Shown: positions 1 through 11,373 of the stretch, piece after piece | How positions within the stretch are numbered: the first letter of the stretch is position 1 | Layout of the letters: every line of letters starts with the position of its first letter | Source of the DNA: Hebobacterum sp964559435 | GTDB taxonomy: Bacteria; Armatimonadota; Hebobacteria; Hebobacterales; Hebobacteraceae | Direction of reading: 5' to 3' | Length of the DNA: 64,000 nucleotides | Assembly (NCBI GenBank): GCA_964559435.1 | Contig: CAZLHI010000001.1 | Span: forward strand, 1 to 64,000 | Made by a program: the position numbers and the translations under genes | The notes under the pieces: model-generated | What the model was told of the DNA's origin: nothing | The model's database searches: none | What the model saw: only the letters and a program-made list of their open reading frames with translations

Positions 1-119
1 AAGCATTCTGGCCTGTTCCCAGAGCTATCACTATAAGGCAAGAGATTCTTTAGTGTCAGCAGCCCAATGAGCGCGAGGGCGAGCCACAGCAACTGCATCC
101 TGCGCCGGTCGGGAACGTA

Positions 120-308
120 GTCATTGCCCTCCGCTGNNNNNNNNNNNNNNNNNNNNNNNNNNNNNNNNNNNNNNNNNNNNNNNNNNNNNNNNNNNNNNNN
201 NNNNNNNNNNNNNNNNNNNNNNNNNNNNNNNNNNNNCGTCATTGCCCTCCGCTGCGTCATTGCCCTCCGCTGCGTCATTGCCCTCCGCTGCGTCATTGCC
301 CTCCGCTG
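120..308. repeat. 18-bp tandem repeat interrupted by the gap
   Basis: Four perfect copies of CGTCATTGCCCTCCGCTG lie at 237-308. One more copy, missing only its first base, lies at 120-136 just left of the run of N. The array therefore spans the gap and its true copy number is unknown. The unit is a multiple of three, so on the reverse strand it would read as the hexapeptide AAEGND repeated. Whether it is translated cannot be told. The repeat is the likely reason the assembly broke here. Confidence 0.85.
137..236. other. assembly gap of 100 N
   Basis: Exactly 100 undetermined bases, the conventional placeholder for a scaffold gap of unknown size. The same 18-bp repeat flanks both sides. Confidence 0.98.
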
Positions 309-523
309 CAGAGTCCGCGCGCGTCGGGCTTTCCATCCGCGTGCTCAAGCGAGTACCCTCCGCCGGCCCACACACACCAGGCAGTCACACGACGGCCGAC
401 CGCGCCAGGGCCGGCCGAACGCCACCGGAGTCGTTCCATTATTCGCTTCTTTCCTACTCAGGTTCTTGTTCGGGCCACTCGCGGAGCCGTTGCCATCGCC
501 CTGCTTCACCAGCAGGTGGCGCA

Positions 524-841
524 TCACTTACCAATCAGCGCCTCGCCGAGCCCGTCCACGCACTTCTGCATCGCCGCGTAGCCGGAGAGCATGACCTGCG
601 CGGAGTCGTCTCTGTGTGGGACGAGTCCTCGCCGTATCTGCCACGCCTCCGGCACGCCGTCGTGCGAGAAGGCGTCTCGGAAGTTGCGGCTGACGTTGTT
701 GCAGAAGTCGGCCCGACCACTGTCCACGACGGGATCCCGCCGCCTCTGGCGGACGAACGAGTCGTGGTCTATAGAGATGTGCCCGCTGAGCGGCCCGGCC
801 GCACCAGGAGCATCGCCGCTATTCCCCGGCTCCGAACTCAT
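524..841 (-). CDS. hypothetical protein or gene remnant
   Basis: A 105-residue open frame that begins 23 bases before the end of the beta-helix gene. I do not recognise the protein. The middle and end (around DFCNNVSRNFRDAF and GYAAMQKCVDGLGEAL) use G/C-ending codons like a real coding sequence. The first 25 residues are low in information because they overlap the neighbour's 3' end. No ribosome-binding site stands out. It may be a short coupled gene, the 3' remnant of a longer gene, or chance. Confidence 0.3.
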   Translation of the reverse strand: MSSEPGNSGDAPGAAGPLSGHISIDHDSFVRQRRRDPVVDSGRADFCNNVSRNFRDAFSHDGVPEAWQIRRGLVPHRDDSAQVMLSGYAAMQKCVDGLGEALIGK

Positions 842-2315
842 GGGCGCCTATGTCCGGAGCCTTGATGCGGTCACGATCTCCGTCGGCCGGCCGCGGGTTG
901 CCCCAATAGTCGAAGCGCGGAGCCCCCGCGGAGGTGCCCGCGTCTATCGCAGGAGAGCCTCCCCTCAGCTTGGCGCCGTCGGCCTCGCGCGAGGACAGAT
1001 CTGATAGCTGCGGGTCGGCCCACAGGTTCCCCCTGAACTCATACGACTGTGATTCCCACAGTCCGAAGTCGAGGCGCTGCCCGCCCCAGGAGAACTTGCC
1101 CTCGGACTTGCCGGACGCGTCCCAGAGCAGGTTGTGGTGGAAGACCAGTCCCTCAGGCTTGGTCACAGACAGGGTCTCACCGGCCCGACTCACAACGATG
1201 TTGTTCGCGAATCGCGTCCGGCTGTTCTCGCCTTCCGAGACCCTGATCCCATACTCCCAGGTGCCCGCAATGGTGTTGTAGACGAACGAGCAGTCCTTAA
1301 GTCCCGATCCGGCAGTGTACTCCCAGAAGCTGATGCCGCGCGAGCAGTTGAGGATAATGTTGTTGCGGACCACGTGCTCCCCGCCGTCGGCCCGCCACCC
1401 ATCGTCTCCGTGCTCGCCGTAGTCTTCATCGGCGACGGCAATACCGATGGGAGGCTCGCGGTGCGACTCGAATGCGTCGGCCGTGCTGTAGACGAAGTTC
1501 GCCGCTACCAGGGCCCGCTTTGCGTTGTCCAGATATACGTTCACGCTCCAGTTGTCGTAGACCTCATTGCCCATGATGATGCAGTCCTCTGCGCCCTTCC
1601 AGACCGAGATCCCCTCTCCGTGATTGTCGTGCACCACGTTCCCGATGAACGAGACCTCCTTCGATTCCCAGGCTGCGAGTGCCGCCGGCCACCCGCCCTC
1701 AAGCTCATGCTCCACGTTCATGCGGCACACATCCCAGATCTCATTGCCGATGCACTGGACTCCGACGGTGCCCCGCGTCTGAATCCCTTGATACTCGGCC
1801 TTCGTCACCTTGCACCCCATCACTCTCACATGGTCGCCATAGATCTTCATCGCGGCACCCGACGAGTTGCGCACCGTGAGGCCGGAGATTGCCAGGTGGT
1901 CGGCGCCATCCCTCACCGTCACCAGCGCCTCATGCTCCCCAACGGCCACGCCCTCCCCGTCGATGATCGGCACTTCCTCCTGGTAGGCAAGGACCGCGAC
2001 CGGCGCGGCCGCGGTGCCGCCGCGGCTGAAGGTCACGCGCTCGCGGTAGATGCCTCCGCGTACCATGACCGTGTCACCCGGCTCCACCACCTCAGCGGCC
2101 TTGCCGATGGTCGCGAACGGCGATTCGAGCGAGCCGGCATTGCCATCCGACCCGTCCAGCGAGACCACGTAGACACTGGCGGCGGGCGCAGTCAGTCCGC
2201 TTGCAGCTTCCTCGGCCGATGCGAGCCCGCCGATGGCCCCCAGGAACACGAGCGCAACGACCGCTCCCGTCCCTCCCGAGGCCAACACTCGGGCCAAGCC
2301 ACGCCTCCGCCTCAT
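819..2315 (-). CDS. secreted right-handed parallel beta-helix protein
   Basis: A 498-residue exported protein. Residues 1-35 form a signal peptide (RRRR start, hydrophobic core, then GGLASAEE). The mature part opens with VYVVSLDGSDGNAGS and a block containing PFATIGKAAEVVEPGDTV, the usual entry to DUF1565/pectate-lyase-like beta-helix proteins. Many short turns with asparagine ladders follow (IGNVVHDNHGEGISV, IMGNEVYDN, RNNIILNCSRGIS). The end, ADGDRDRIKAPDIGAHEFG, is typical of this secreted family. Such proteins bind or cleave acidic polysaccharides outside the cell, but no specific lyase signature is visible, so substrate and activity are open. It is transcribed apart from the hslV operon. 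Confidence 0.8.
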   Translation of the reverse strand: MRRRRGLARVLASGGTGAVVALVFLGAIGGLASAEEAASGLTAPAASVYVVSLDGSDGNAGSLESPFATIGKAAEVVEPGDTVMVRGGIYRERVTFSRGGTAAAPVAVLAYQEEVPIIDGEGVAVGEHEALVTVRDGADHLAISGLTVRNSSGAAMKIYGDHVRVMGCKVTKAEYQGIQTRGTVGVQCIGNEIWDVCRMNVEHELEGGWPAALAAWESKEVSFIGNVVHDNHGEGISVWKGAEDCIIMGNEVYDNWSVNVYLDNAKRALVAANFVYSTADAFESHREPPIGIAVADEDYGEHGDDGWRADGGEHVVRNNIILNCSRGISFWEYTAGSGLKDCSFVYNTIAGTWEYGIRVSEGENSRTRFANNIVVSRAGETLSVTKPEGLVFHHNLLWDASGKSEGKFSWGGQRLDFGLWESQSYEFRGNLWADPQLSDLSSREADGAKLRGGSPAIDAGTSAGAPRFDYWGNPRPADGDRDRIKAPDIGAHEFGAGE

Positions 2316-2562
2316 GTGATCCTCCGATCAGGTCGCCGCCGGACGGGAACACGTCACGGCTGACCATAACCACTAGTGTCTGGACTTCTTCCCCCTGGTG
2401 AGAGCAGAGTCATCCCGCGGATTCGACTGTCAGGTGATCGTGAGCGGCCAAGACTCGTGACAGCAACCGGCCCCGTTGCTGTCACACCCGAGCCCGGCCA
2501 CTGACGCCGCCGGGTACACCGTGCGATGCCACAGGGCGCATGAGGCCACCGGGTCGGGAGCG

Positions 2563-3096
2563 TCAAACCACCTCCACCGTCACCTCTCGGTTGGTGTAGA
2601 TGCAGATGTCGGCCGCGATGTTCATGGCCCCGCGGGCGACCTGCTCCGCGGTGAGATCCGTGTGCGCGGCGAGGGCGCGCGCCGCCGCCAACGCGTACGC
2701 CCCGCCGGAGCCGATGCCGATGAGGCCATCGTCCGGCTCAATGAGGTCGCCATTGCCCGATACCAGAAACAAGTGCTCCTTGTCTGCGATGACCAGGAGC
2801 GCCTCCAGCCGCCGGAGCGAGCGCTCCGTGCGCCACTCCTTGACCAGCTCGTAGGCCGCCCGCGGGAGGTTGCCAGCGTGCTCTTCGAGCTTTCCCTCGA
2901 ACCGCTCGAAGAGGGCAAGCGCGTCCCCGGCCGCGCCTGCGAATCCAGCGACGACGCGGTCTTGGAACAGCCGGCGCACCTTGCGGGCGCCGTGCTTCAC
3001 AATCGTGTTCTGAATGGTGACCTGCCCGTCGCCGGCGACGGCCGTCTGGCCGTCCTTCCGCACGGCCACTATGGTCGTTCCGCGGTGCTGGTCCAC
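2563..3096 (-). CDS. hslV: ATP-dependent protease proteolytic subunit HslV
   Basis: HslV is the proteasome-like peptidase that works in the cytoplasm with the HslU unfoldase. The 177-residue protein has a short leader (MDQHRG) before TTIVAVRKDG; processing would expose Thr7 as the N-terminal nucleophile. VAGDGQVT, AGFAGAAGDAL and GIGSGGAYALAAARAL are all conserved HslV segments, and length is normal. The start is a GTG one base after the hisB stop, so it is the last gene of the dnaE-hisD-hisB-hslV operon. Its usual partner hslU is not in this window. Confidence 0.95.
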   Translation of the reverse strand: MDQHRGTTIVAVRKDGQTAVAGDGQVTIQNTIVKHGARKVRRLFQDRVVAGFAGAAGDALALFERFEGKLEEHAGNLPRAAYELVKEWRTERSLRRLEALLVIADKEHLFLVSGNGDLIEPDDGLIGIGSGGAYALAAARALAAHTDLTAEQVARGAMNIAADICIYTNREVTVEVV

Positions 3097-3097
3097 G

Positions 3098-3679
3098 TCA
3101 CAACACCCCTTTCGTAGATGGCACTCCCCCTTGCCCCGACATGGCGACCGCCTGTGCCAGCGCCCGCGCGAACGCTTTGAAGGCTGCCTCGATGATGTGG
3201 TGTGTGTTGCGCCCGGCGAGCTGCCTCAGATGCAGGTTGATGCCGGCTGAGTTAACGACCGCGCGGCAGAACTCCTCAATCAACTCGGTCTGGAACTTCT
3301 TCACGCGCTTCGCGCGAAGCTCAAGGCCGTAGTGGAGATACGGCCGCCCGCCCAGGTCAACCGCACACATCACGAGGGACTCATCCATCGGCACCACGGC
3401 CCAGCCGTACCGCGTAATCCCCTCCTTTTGCCCCAGGGCCTTCTTGAGCGCGTCCCCGAACACGATGCCTACATCCTCTACCAGATGGTGGTCATCGACA
3501 TGGATGTCACCGCTCGCCGTGACGCTCAGATCGAAGCCACCGTGCCGCGCCAGCAAATCGATCATATGATCGAGGAAGCCGATGCCCGTCTCGGCGGAGC
3601 ACGTGCCCGAGCCGTCGAGCACCAGCCGCAGCTCGATCCGTGTCTCCGTCGTCTTCCTGCCGGCCTCGGCTTTTCTCAC
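3098..3679 (-). CDS. hisB: imidazoleglycerol-phosphate dehydratase HisB
   Basis: Catalyses the dehydration of imidazole glycerol phosphate in histidine synthesis (cytoplasm, Mn-dependent). At 193 residues it is the monofunctional form without the phosphatase domain seen in E. coli. Metal-binding motifs are intact: GFLDHMIDLLARHG, HVDDHHLVEDVG, and NTHHIIEAAFKAFARAL near the C-terminus, plus DLGGRPYL and the terminal STKGVL. It lies 18 bases downstream of hisD and one base upstream of hslV, in one operon. Confidence 0.97.
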   Translation of the reverse strand: MRKAEAGRKTTETRIELRLVLDGSGTCSAETGIGFLDHMIDLLARHGGFDLSVTASGDIHVDDHHLVEDVGIVFGDALKKALGQKEGITRYGWAVVPMDESLVMCAVDLGGRPYLHYGLELRAKRVKKFQTELIEEFCRAVVNSAGINLHLRQLAGRNTHHIIEAAFKAFARALAQAVAMSGQGGVPSTKGVL

Positions 3680-3697
3680 TGCATCATCCTCTCGCCT

Positions 3698-5002
3698 TTA
3701 GCGGGACCGACGCTTGTGGAGTCTCGCCTCGACTGCGCGGATGTGCCCGTTCAGTCCCTCCAGGCCGGCCAGGATCCGAACGGCCTCCGCATGGTCGGCG
3801 ACCGTCTGCTTGGAGGCATATACCACGCTGGAGCGCTTCATAAAGTCCATCGTTCCCAGGCCCGACGAGAAGCGCGCGGTCCGTCCCGTGGGCAGCCAGT
3901 GGGAGGGTCCGATCACGTAGTCGCCGAGCGGCACAGCCGACCAGTCGCCGAGGAATATCGCCCCCGCGTTGCGGATTCGCGGGAGCAGCGCAAAGGGATC
4001 GCGGGTGCATACCTGCACGTGCTCGGCGGCAAGCTCATTCACGATCTCCACGGCCTGATCCATGTCGGCCGCAACGATCAGCGCGCCATACTTCTCCAGA
4101 GACTCCCGAGCGATCTCGCGACGCGGCAACGCCTGGAGCTGCCCTTTCAACTCCTCTTGCACGGGTTCAATGAGCGCCTCGTCGGGCGTCACGAGAAACA
4201 CCGGAGAATCGCTCATGTGCTCGGCCTGCGCGAGGAGATCGGCTGCAACCAGCCGCGGTTCCGCGTCCCGGTCGGCGAGGATCACCACCTCCGACGGCCC
4301 GTAGAGGCCCTCTATACCCACGTCTCCGTATACGAGCTTCTTGGCCAGCGTGACCCAGATGCTCCCCGGCCCGACGATCTTGTCGACCTTGGGAACCGTG
4401 TCAGTCCCGTAGGCAAGCGCAGCGATTGCCTGCGCCCCGCCGACTCTGAAGATCGTGCGAGCCCCCAGCCTGCCGGCCGTCGCGAGAATGGCCGGATGAA
4501 CCGACCCGTCCCGGCGCGGCGGTGTGACGAACACCAGTTCCTCGACACCGGCCACCTGGGCGGGCACGATGCCCATTATCAGGGACGAAGGAAGGGCCGC
4601 GCTCTGTCCCGGAACGTGCATTCCGATGCGCTGGACCGCCGTGAACTTCTGTCCCAGCACCGCCCCCGGCACTCCGTAATAGAGCCAGTCGCTCGGCAGC
4701 TGTTTCTCGTGGAAAGCGCCGACCCGGGCCGCCGCCAGGTCCACCGCTTGGAGGAACTCCTCGCCGACGGAGTGAAGGGCCTCTTCGATCTCGCCCTCGC
4801 CCACCTGCATTCCCGCGGCCGTCATGTCCGGCCAGTCGAAGCGGCGGCCGTACTCCACGACCGCCTCGTCGCCCCGCGCCCGCACCGCCTCCACGATATC
4901 CCTGACGACCCGCTCCTGCTCGGACAGCTCTGCGGCGACCGGCGCGGTCAGCTCCTCGACGAGCTCCCTCGGCGCTTTCCCCTCCGCCCTCAACACGCGC
5001 AT
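3698..5002 (-). CDS. hisD: histidinol dehydrogenase HisD
   Basis: Oxidises L-histidinol to histidine in two NAD-dependent steps, the last steps of histidine synthesis. The 434-residue protein is of normal length. Recognisable segments are VPGQSAALPSSLIMGIVPAQ, FRVGGAQAIAALAYGT, the signature KVDKIVGPGSIWVTLAKKLV, GPSEVVILAD and AEHMSDSPVFLVT; the HVQV and GDYVIGPSHWLPTG region carries conserved substrate and zinc contacts. It starts 22 bases after the dnaE stop and is followed by hisB, so it is probably co-transcribed with dnaE. No other his genes are in view. Confidence 0.97.
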   Translation of the reverse strand: MRVLRAEGKAPRELVEELTAPVAAELSEQERVVRDIVEAVRARGDEAVVEYGRRFDWPDMTAAGMQVGEGEIEEALHSVGEEFLQAVDLAAARVGAFHEKQLPSDWLYYGVPGAVLGQKFTAVQRIGMHVPGQSAALPSSLIMGIVPAQVAGVEELVFVTPPRRDGSVHPAILATAGRLGARTIFRVGGAQAIAALAYGTDTVPKVDKIVGPGSIWVTLAKKLVYGDVGIEGLYGPSEVVILADRDAEPRLVAADLLAQAEHMSDSPVFLVTPDEALIEPVQEELKGQLQALPRREIARESLEKYGALIVAADMDQAVEIVNELAAEHVQVCTRDPFALLPRIRNAGAIFLGDWSAVPLGDYVIGPSHWLPTGRTARFSSGLGTMDFMKRSSVVYASKQTVADHAEAVRILAGLEGLNGHIRAVEARLHKRRSR

Positions 5003-5024
5003 GGCTGTCTTCCCCGCAGCCGCC

Positions 5025-8654
<3,630 letters not shown>

Positions 8655-8789
8655 GGCATTCTCCTTGTGACTCAGACTGCGATGGTAGTGTGTGCGCCGG
8701 CCGCCACCCTCTCTCTGCCAGCCGGTTCCCGCGGCCGCCCAGACCGCTTCCCCCGCGCCTGGCCCTGGTGGTCCCTCCCGGCGGGCAGT

Positions 8790-8818
8790 ATGATATCACG
8801 GCCGCGCACCTCTGTAAA
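8790..8818 (-). promoter_or_regulatory. sigma-70-type promoter for the dnaE operon
   Basis: On the reverse strand TTTACA (8818-8813) and TATCAT (8795-8790) are separated by 17 bases. Transcription would begin near 8783, giving a leader of about 130 bases before the dnaE ATG. No other good promoter was seen between dnaE and the divergent gene. Confidence 0.65.
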
Positions 8819-8843
8819 TAGCGTGCGGTGGTCGCGGCGTCAG

Positions 8844-8963
8844 GCGATGTTTCATGCCAACTCGCCATCGAGTGACCGGCTCTCGGCGCCGCCTCGGACG
8901 CAGGCCGCGCGCGGTCTCCATTCCTTGGCTCGGACTCGAAGCCAGTGTGTCATGAAACACCGC
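8844..8963. repeat. widely spaced inverted repeat
   Basis: GCGATGTTTCATG at 8844-8856 and CATGAAACACCGC at 8951-8963 are inverted copies matching at 12 of 13 bases, separated by 94 bases. They lie in the 600-base gene-free stretch between dnaE and the exported barrel gene. This could be a pair of regulator sites or chance. Nothing else in 8655-9141 is recognisable beyond the dnaE promoter. Confidence 0.35.
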
Positions 8964-9141
8964 GCCACAGTTGAAACCTGAGCGGCAGCGCGGAGCAGGC
9001 ACAGCCGCCTACCGACCGCATGCAGCCCCAGGACTCAATCCAAGCTGCTTGGCAGGCAATCTAGGCCCTTGTGCCCCGGCTCGCGGCGAGGAGTCGGCCG
9101 TCTTCGTGTAGGTAGCTGGCGCCCAATATATGGTATCAAAT

Positions 9142-9237
9142 ACTGACGAATGGCGCGGGAGCCTGCGCTAGTATCAATCACGGACACGGAAGGGACTGAC
9201 GAATGGCGCGGGAGCCTGCGCTAGTACCAATCACGGA
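9142..9237. repeat. 43-bp near-perfect direct repeat before the barrel gene
   Basis: Bases 9142-9184 and 9195-9237 are the same 43-base sequence (ACTGACGAATGGCGCGGG... to ...ATCACGGA) with one mismatch, at a period of 53. The second copy ends 19 bases before the ATG at 9257. It looks like a recent local duplication of the promoter/leader region. Confidence 0.9.
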
Positions 9238-9256
9238 AAGGAAGGTAGGAAGGAGG

Positions 9257-10114
9257 ATGAACAGGACCCTATGGATTCTCCCGCTTCTGGCGGCGTTCGT
9301 CATCGCCGTCAGCGGTGGAGCAGCGTACGCGATCCCGTCGCTCGCCGGACCGACCGGTATCGTGAGCACGCCGAACGCGCTCCTTGCTCCACCTGACAAG
9401 CTGCAGACTGCTTTGACCTACCAGCAGCAGGAGTTCGCGGTGGGGATGTACAGCGTCGATGTCAACCTATGGCAGCTGAACGTTCTGGCCGGCGTGAGCG
9501 AAGAGGCGGAACTTTGGGCAGCCTACGCTCTGGTCGACCAGGAGACGCCAACCGAGTCTGAGAACGCGACCATGTGGGCCTTGGGCGGCAAGTACCAGCT
9601 AACGACCGAGCCCGAGGACCAGGCCAGCCTGGCCGTCGGTGCGAGCTACGAGGCATGGTCGGACTCGGCGCTGATGACCACCATGAGCATGTACGGCGGT
9701 GGCGGGTTCGAGGACTTCGGTGTACTGAAGCTCTACGTCGTCGCCACCAAGGACTTCACCCCTGAGACCGGCAGCAGCTGGGAGTGGGCTGACGGCACCA
9801 TCCAAATGCTGGCAAGTCTGGGATTGATGTACATGAAGGTCGATCCGGACAGCGGCTCCAGCGAGAGCATGACCCGGCCGTTCATCGGTCTGGAGTTTGT
9901 GGGTGCCGGCGGGACGTCGTTCGGCCTCGAGTACCGTTGGAAGGACGCCGACATCGATATGGACGGGGTATTCTCCGCGATGGTCCGGCATGCCTTCTCG
10001 CCTGAGGTGGAGGCCGAGATCGGTGTGACGAACGCCGGCCCGAGCGGCATCGGCCTCGACGATCAAAACTTCTACATCAGCGTCGGGTACAGCTTCCCGA
10101 TGGGCGAAGGCTAG
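9257..10114 (+). CDS. exported beta-barrel-like protein (paralogue 1)
   Basis: A 285-residue protein with signal peptide MNRTLWILPLLAAFVIAVSG and cleavage after AAYA. The mature sequence starts IPSLAGPTGIVSTPNA, like the entry of YjbH/outer-membrane barrel proteins. It continues with alternating strands rich in Gly and aromatic residues (LWAAYALV, FGLEYRWKD, FYISVGYSFPMG) and ends in an aromatic-containing strand. I infer an outer-membrane barrel of unknown role. The ATG at 9257 follows a purine-rich AAGGTAGGAAGGAGG stretch and gives the signal peptide its normal start; an in-frame ATG at 9203 lies inside the direct repeat and is less likely. The gene at 10446 is a paralogue. Confidence 0.7.
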   Translation: MNRTLWILPLLAAFVIAVSGGAAYAIPSLAGPTGIVSTPNALLAPPDKLQTALTYQQQEFAVGMYSVDVNLWQLNVLAGVSEEAELWAAYALVDQETPTESENATMWALGGKYQLTTEPEDQASLAVGASYEAWSDSALMTTMSMYGGGGFEDFGVLKLYVVATKDFTPETGSSWEWADGTIQMLASLGLMYMKVDPDSGSSESMTRPFIGLEFVGAGGTSFGLEYRWKDADIDMDGVFSAMVRHAFSPEVEAEIGVTNAGPSGIGLDDQNFYISVGYSFPMGEG

Positions 10115-10194
10115 ACAGACTGAGTCGCCGCGCCCGGCTCGCGTCGGTGGGCGCGGCGCAACGACGGCAGATCTCTGCCACGCGAAGCACTTCG

Positions 10195-10222
10195 GCAAGG
10201 GACGGCTTCGGCCGTCCCTTGC
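10195..10222 (+). terminator. UUCG-capped hairpin terminator
   Basis: GCAAGGGACGGC (10195-10206) pairs perfectly with GCCGTCCCTTGC (10211-10222) around a TTCG loop closed by C-G, the unusually stable tetraloop. There is no T-run after it. It lies between the first barrel gene and the promoter of the second, so it probably ends or protects the first transcript. Confidence 0.65.
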
Positions 10223-10257
10223 TCGCGTCTCTGCAGAGAGCGATCAGTCAGCCCCTA

Positions 10258-10285
10258 TTGCCGATATCCCCAGGAGTGGTACAAT
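10258..10285 (+). promoter_or_regulatory. sigma-70-type promoter for the second barrel gene
   Basis: TTGCCG (10258-10263) and TACAAT (10280-10285) are 16 bases apart. The start would be near 10291, leaving a leader of about 155 bases. The position just after the TTCG hairpin supports separate transcription of the two paralogues. Confidence 0.55.
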
Positions 10286-10445
10286 GTGCCCGCCTGCCCC
10301 GGTTGGCGGCGAGCAGGGAGGAGGTGGTGCGAGGGAGCAGAACTCCCAGTCAGCACAGACCCTGCACACGCGTCTGACCCCGCATTGGGGCTGACGTGAG
10401 GGGTATGCCAGAGATACGCAGACGCAGAAAGGAAGGAAAAGGCGA

Positions 10446-11294
10446 ATGAGACTGTGGCTGGCTATTGCACTCGCGGCGGCGCTGCTGGCGGCCTGCGGCG
10501 CCCCGGCCCTCGCTGTTCCATCCCTGGGCGGGCCCACCGGCATCGTCGCCCTCCCCACGGCTCGCGTCGCGCCGGCGGATGAATGGCAGAGTGCTGTGGG
10601 CTATCGGAACTTCCGTGCCGGGTTCATGTACGGAGGACCGATCGACGTCTCCCTGTGGTCTTTCCAGCTCCTCAAGGGCGTCTCGAGTGATGCGGAACTG
10701 TGGGTTGCATTCACTCGCGCCTCTGATGGCGAAGACACTGAGATCTGGGAATACGGCGGCAAGTACCAGCTGGGCGAGCACCTCATCCCGCGCTCTGGCA
10801 TCCTGGCCGGCACGGATATAGCGATCGGCCTGAGCCTCGGGCGCTGGGCGGACGCTCTCTCTATGTACGACAGCGAGCTGTTCTTCACCGACAAGAGACT
10901 GCTGCGCGCCTATTTTGCCATCACCAAGCAGCTCTCGCCGCCATACACCGGCGAATGGCCCTGGGACATCGGCACCCAGACACGCATCGTGGGGACCCTT
11001 GGGCTGCTCTACCTCCAGGTGAGCCCCGACTTGGGCGACCGTGAGACTCTCCTGAAATGGTTTCTCGGGCTGGAAATCATAGGCACGGGCCGGATCACCT
11101 TCGCCACAGAGTATCGCGCCAAGGAGAGCGATCTCGAAGACGACCCCATCTTCTCCACTCTGCTCCGCTATATGGTCGACGACCAGATGGACCTCGAGTT
11201 CGGCTTGACCAATGCTTCGCCCATAGGCCTCGGCCTCGGCGACCAGGACCTCTTCCTCAGGCTAACGTACTCGGTCCCACTCATCAGCTACTAG
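10446..11294 (+). CDS. exported beta-barrel-like protein (paralogue 2)
   Basis: A 282-residue paralogue of the preceding barrel-like protein. After the signal peptide the mature start VPSLGGPTGIVALPTA matches IPSLAGPTGIVSTPNA, and SLWSFQLLKGVSSDAELWVAF and IEFGLTN-type segments line up along the whole length. The leader is either cut after ALA or, because it contains LAAC, could be a lipobox; the AxA site fits the paralogue better. An AGGAAGGAAAAGGCGA stretch precedes the ATG. It has its own promoter and terminator. Function unknown; an outer-membrane location is inferred. Confidence 0.68.
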   Translation: MRLWLAIALAAALLAACGAPALAVPSLGGPTGIVALPTARVAPADEWQSAVGYRNFRAGFMYGGPIDVSLWSFQLLKGVSSDAELWVAFTRASDGEDTEIWEYGGKYQLGEHLIPRSGILAGTDIAIGLSLGRWADALSMYDSELFFTDKRLLRAYFAITKQLSPPYTGEWPWDIGTQTRIVGTLGLLYLQVSPDLGDRETLLKWFLGLEIIGTGRITFATEYRAKESDLEDDPIFSTLLRYMVDDQMDLEFGLTNASPIGLGLGDQDLFLRLTYSVPLISY

Positions 11295-11325
11295 CGGACC
11301 GGCCAACCAGTCAGCTTGTTCATCG

Positions 11326-11357
11326 ACAGGGGGCGGCCTTCGCCGTCCCCTGTTTTG
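11326..11357 (+). terminator. intrinsic terminator after the second barrel gene
   Basis: ACAGGGGGCGGC (11326-11337) pairs with GCCGTCCCCTGT (11342-11353), with one G-T pair and a CTTC loop, followed by TTT. It sits between convergent genes, 31 bases after the barrel stop. Confidence 0.75.
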
Positions 11358-11373
11358 GCGCAGTGCCGCGGCG

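Larger units (their letters stand above)
1..523. other. window edge without a recognisable gene
   Basis: Apart from the tandem repeat and the run of N, nothing here looks like a gene. Open frames that cross the region are made of repeat translation or of N. Bases 309-523 show no promoter, RNA gene or terminator that I can support. Confidence 0.5.

Noticed and set aside
237..308. CRISPR array
   Set aside because: The units are 18 bases and directly adjacent with no spacers.
1134..2363. 409-residue open frame on the forward strand across the beta-helix gene
   Set aside because: It is the mirror of a convincing secreted protein. It has no domain sense and no ribosome-binding site; high GC suppresses stops on the opposite strand.
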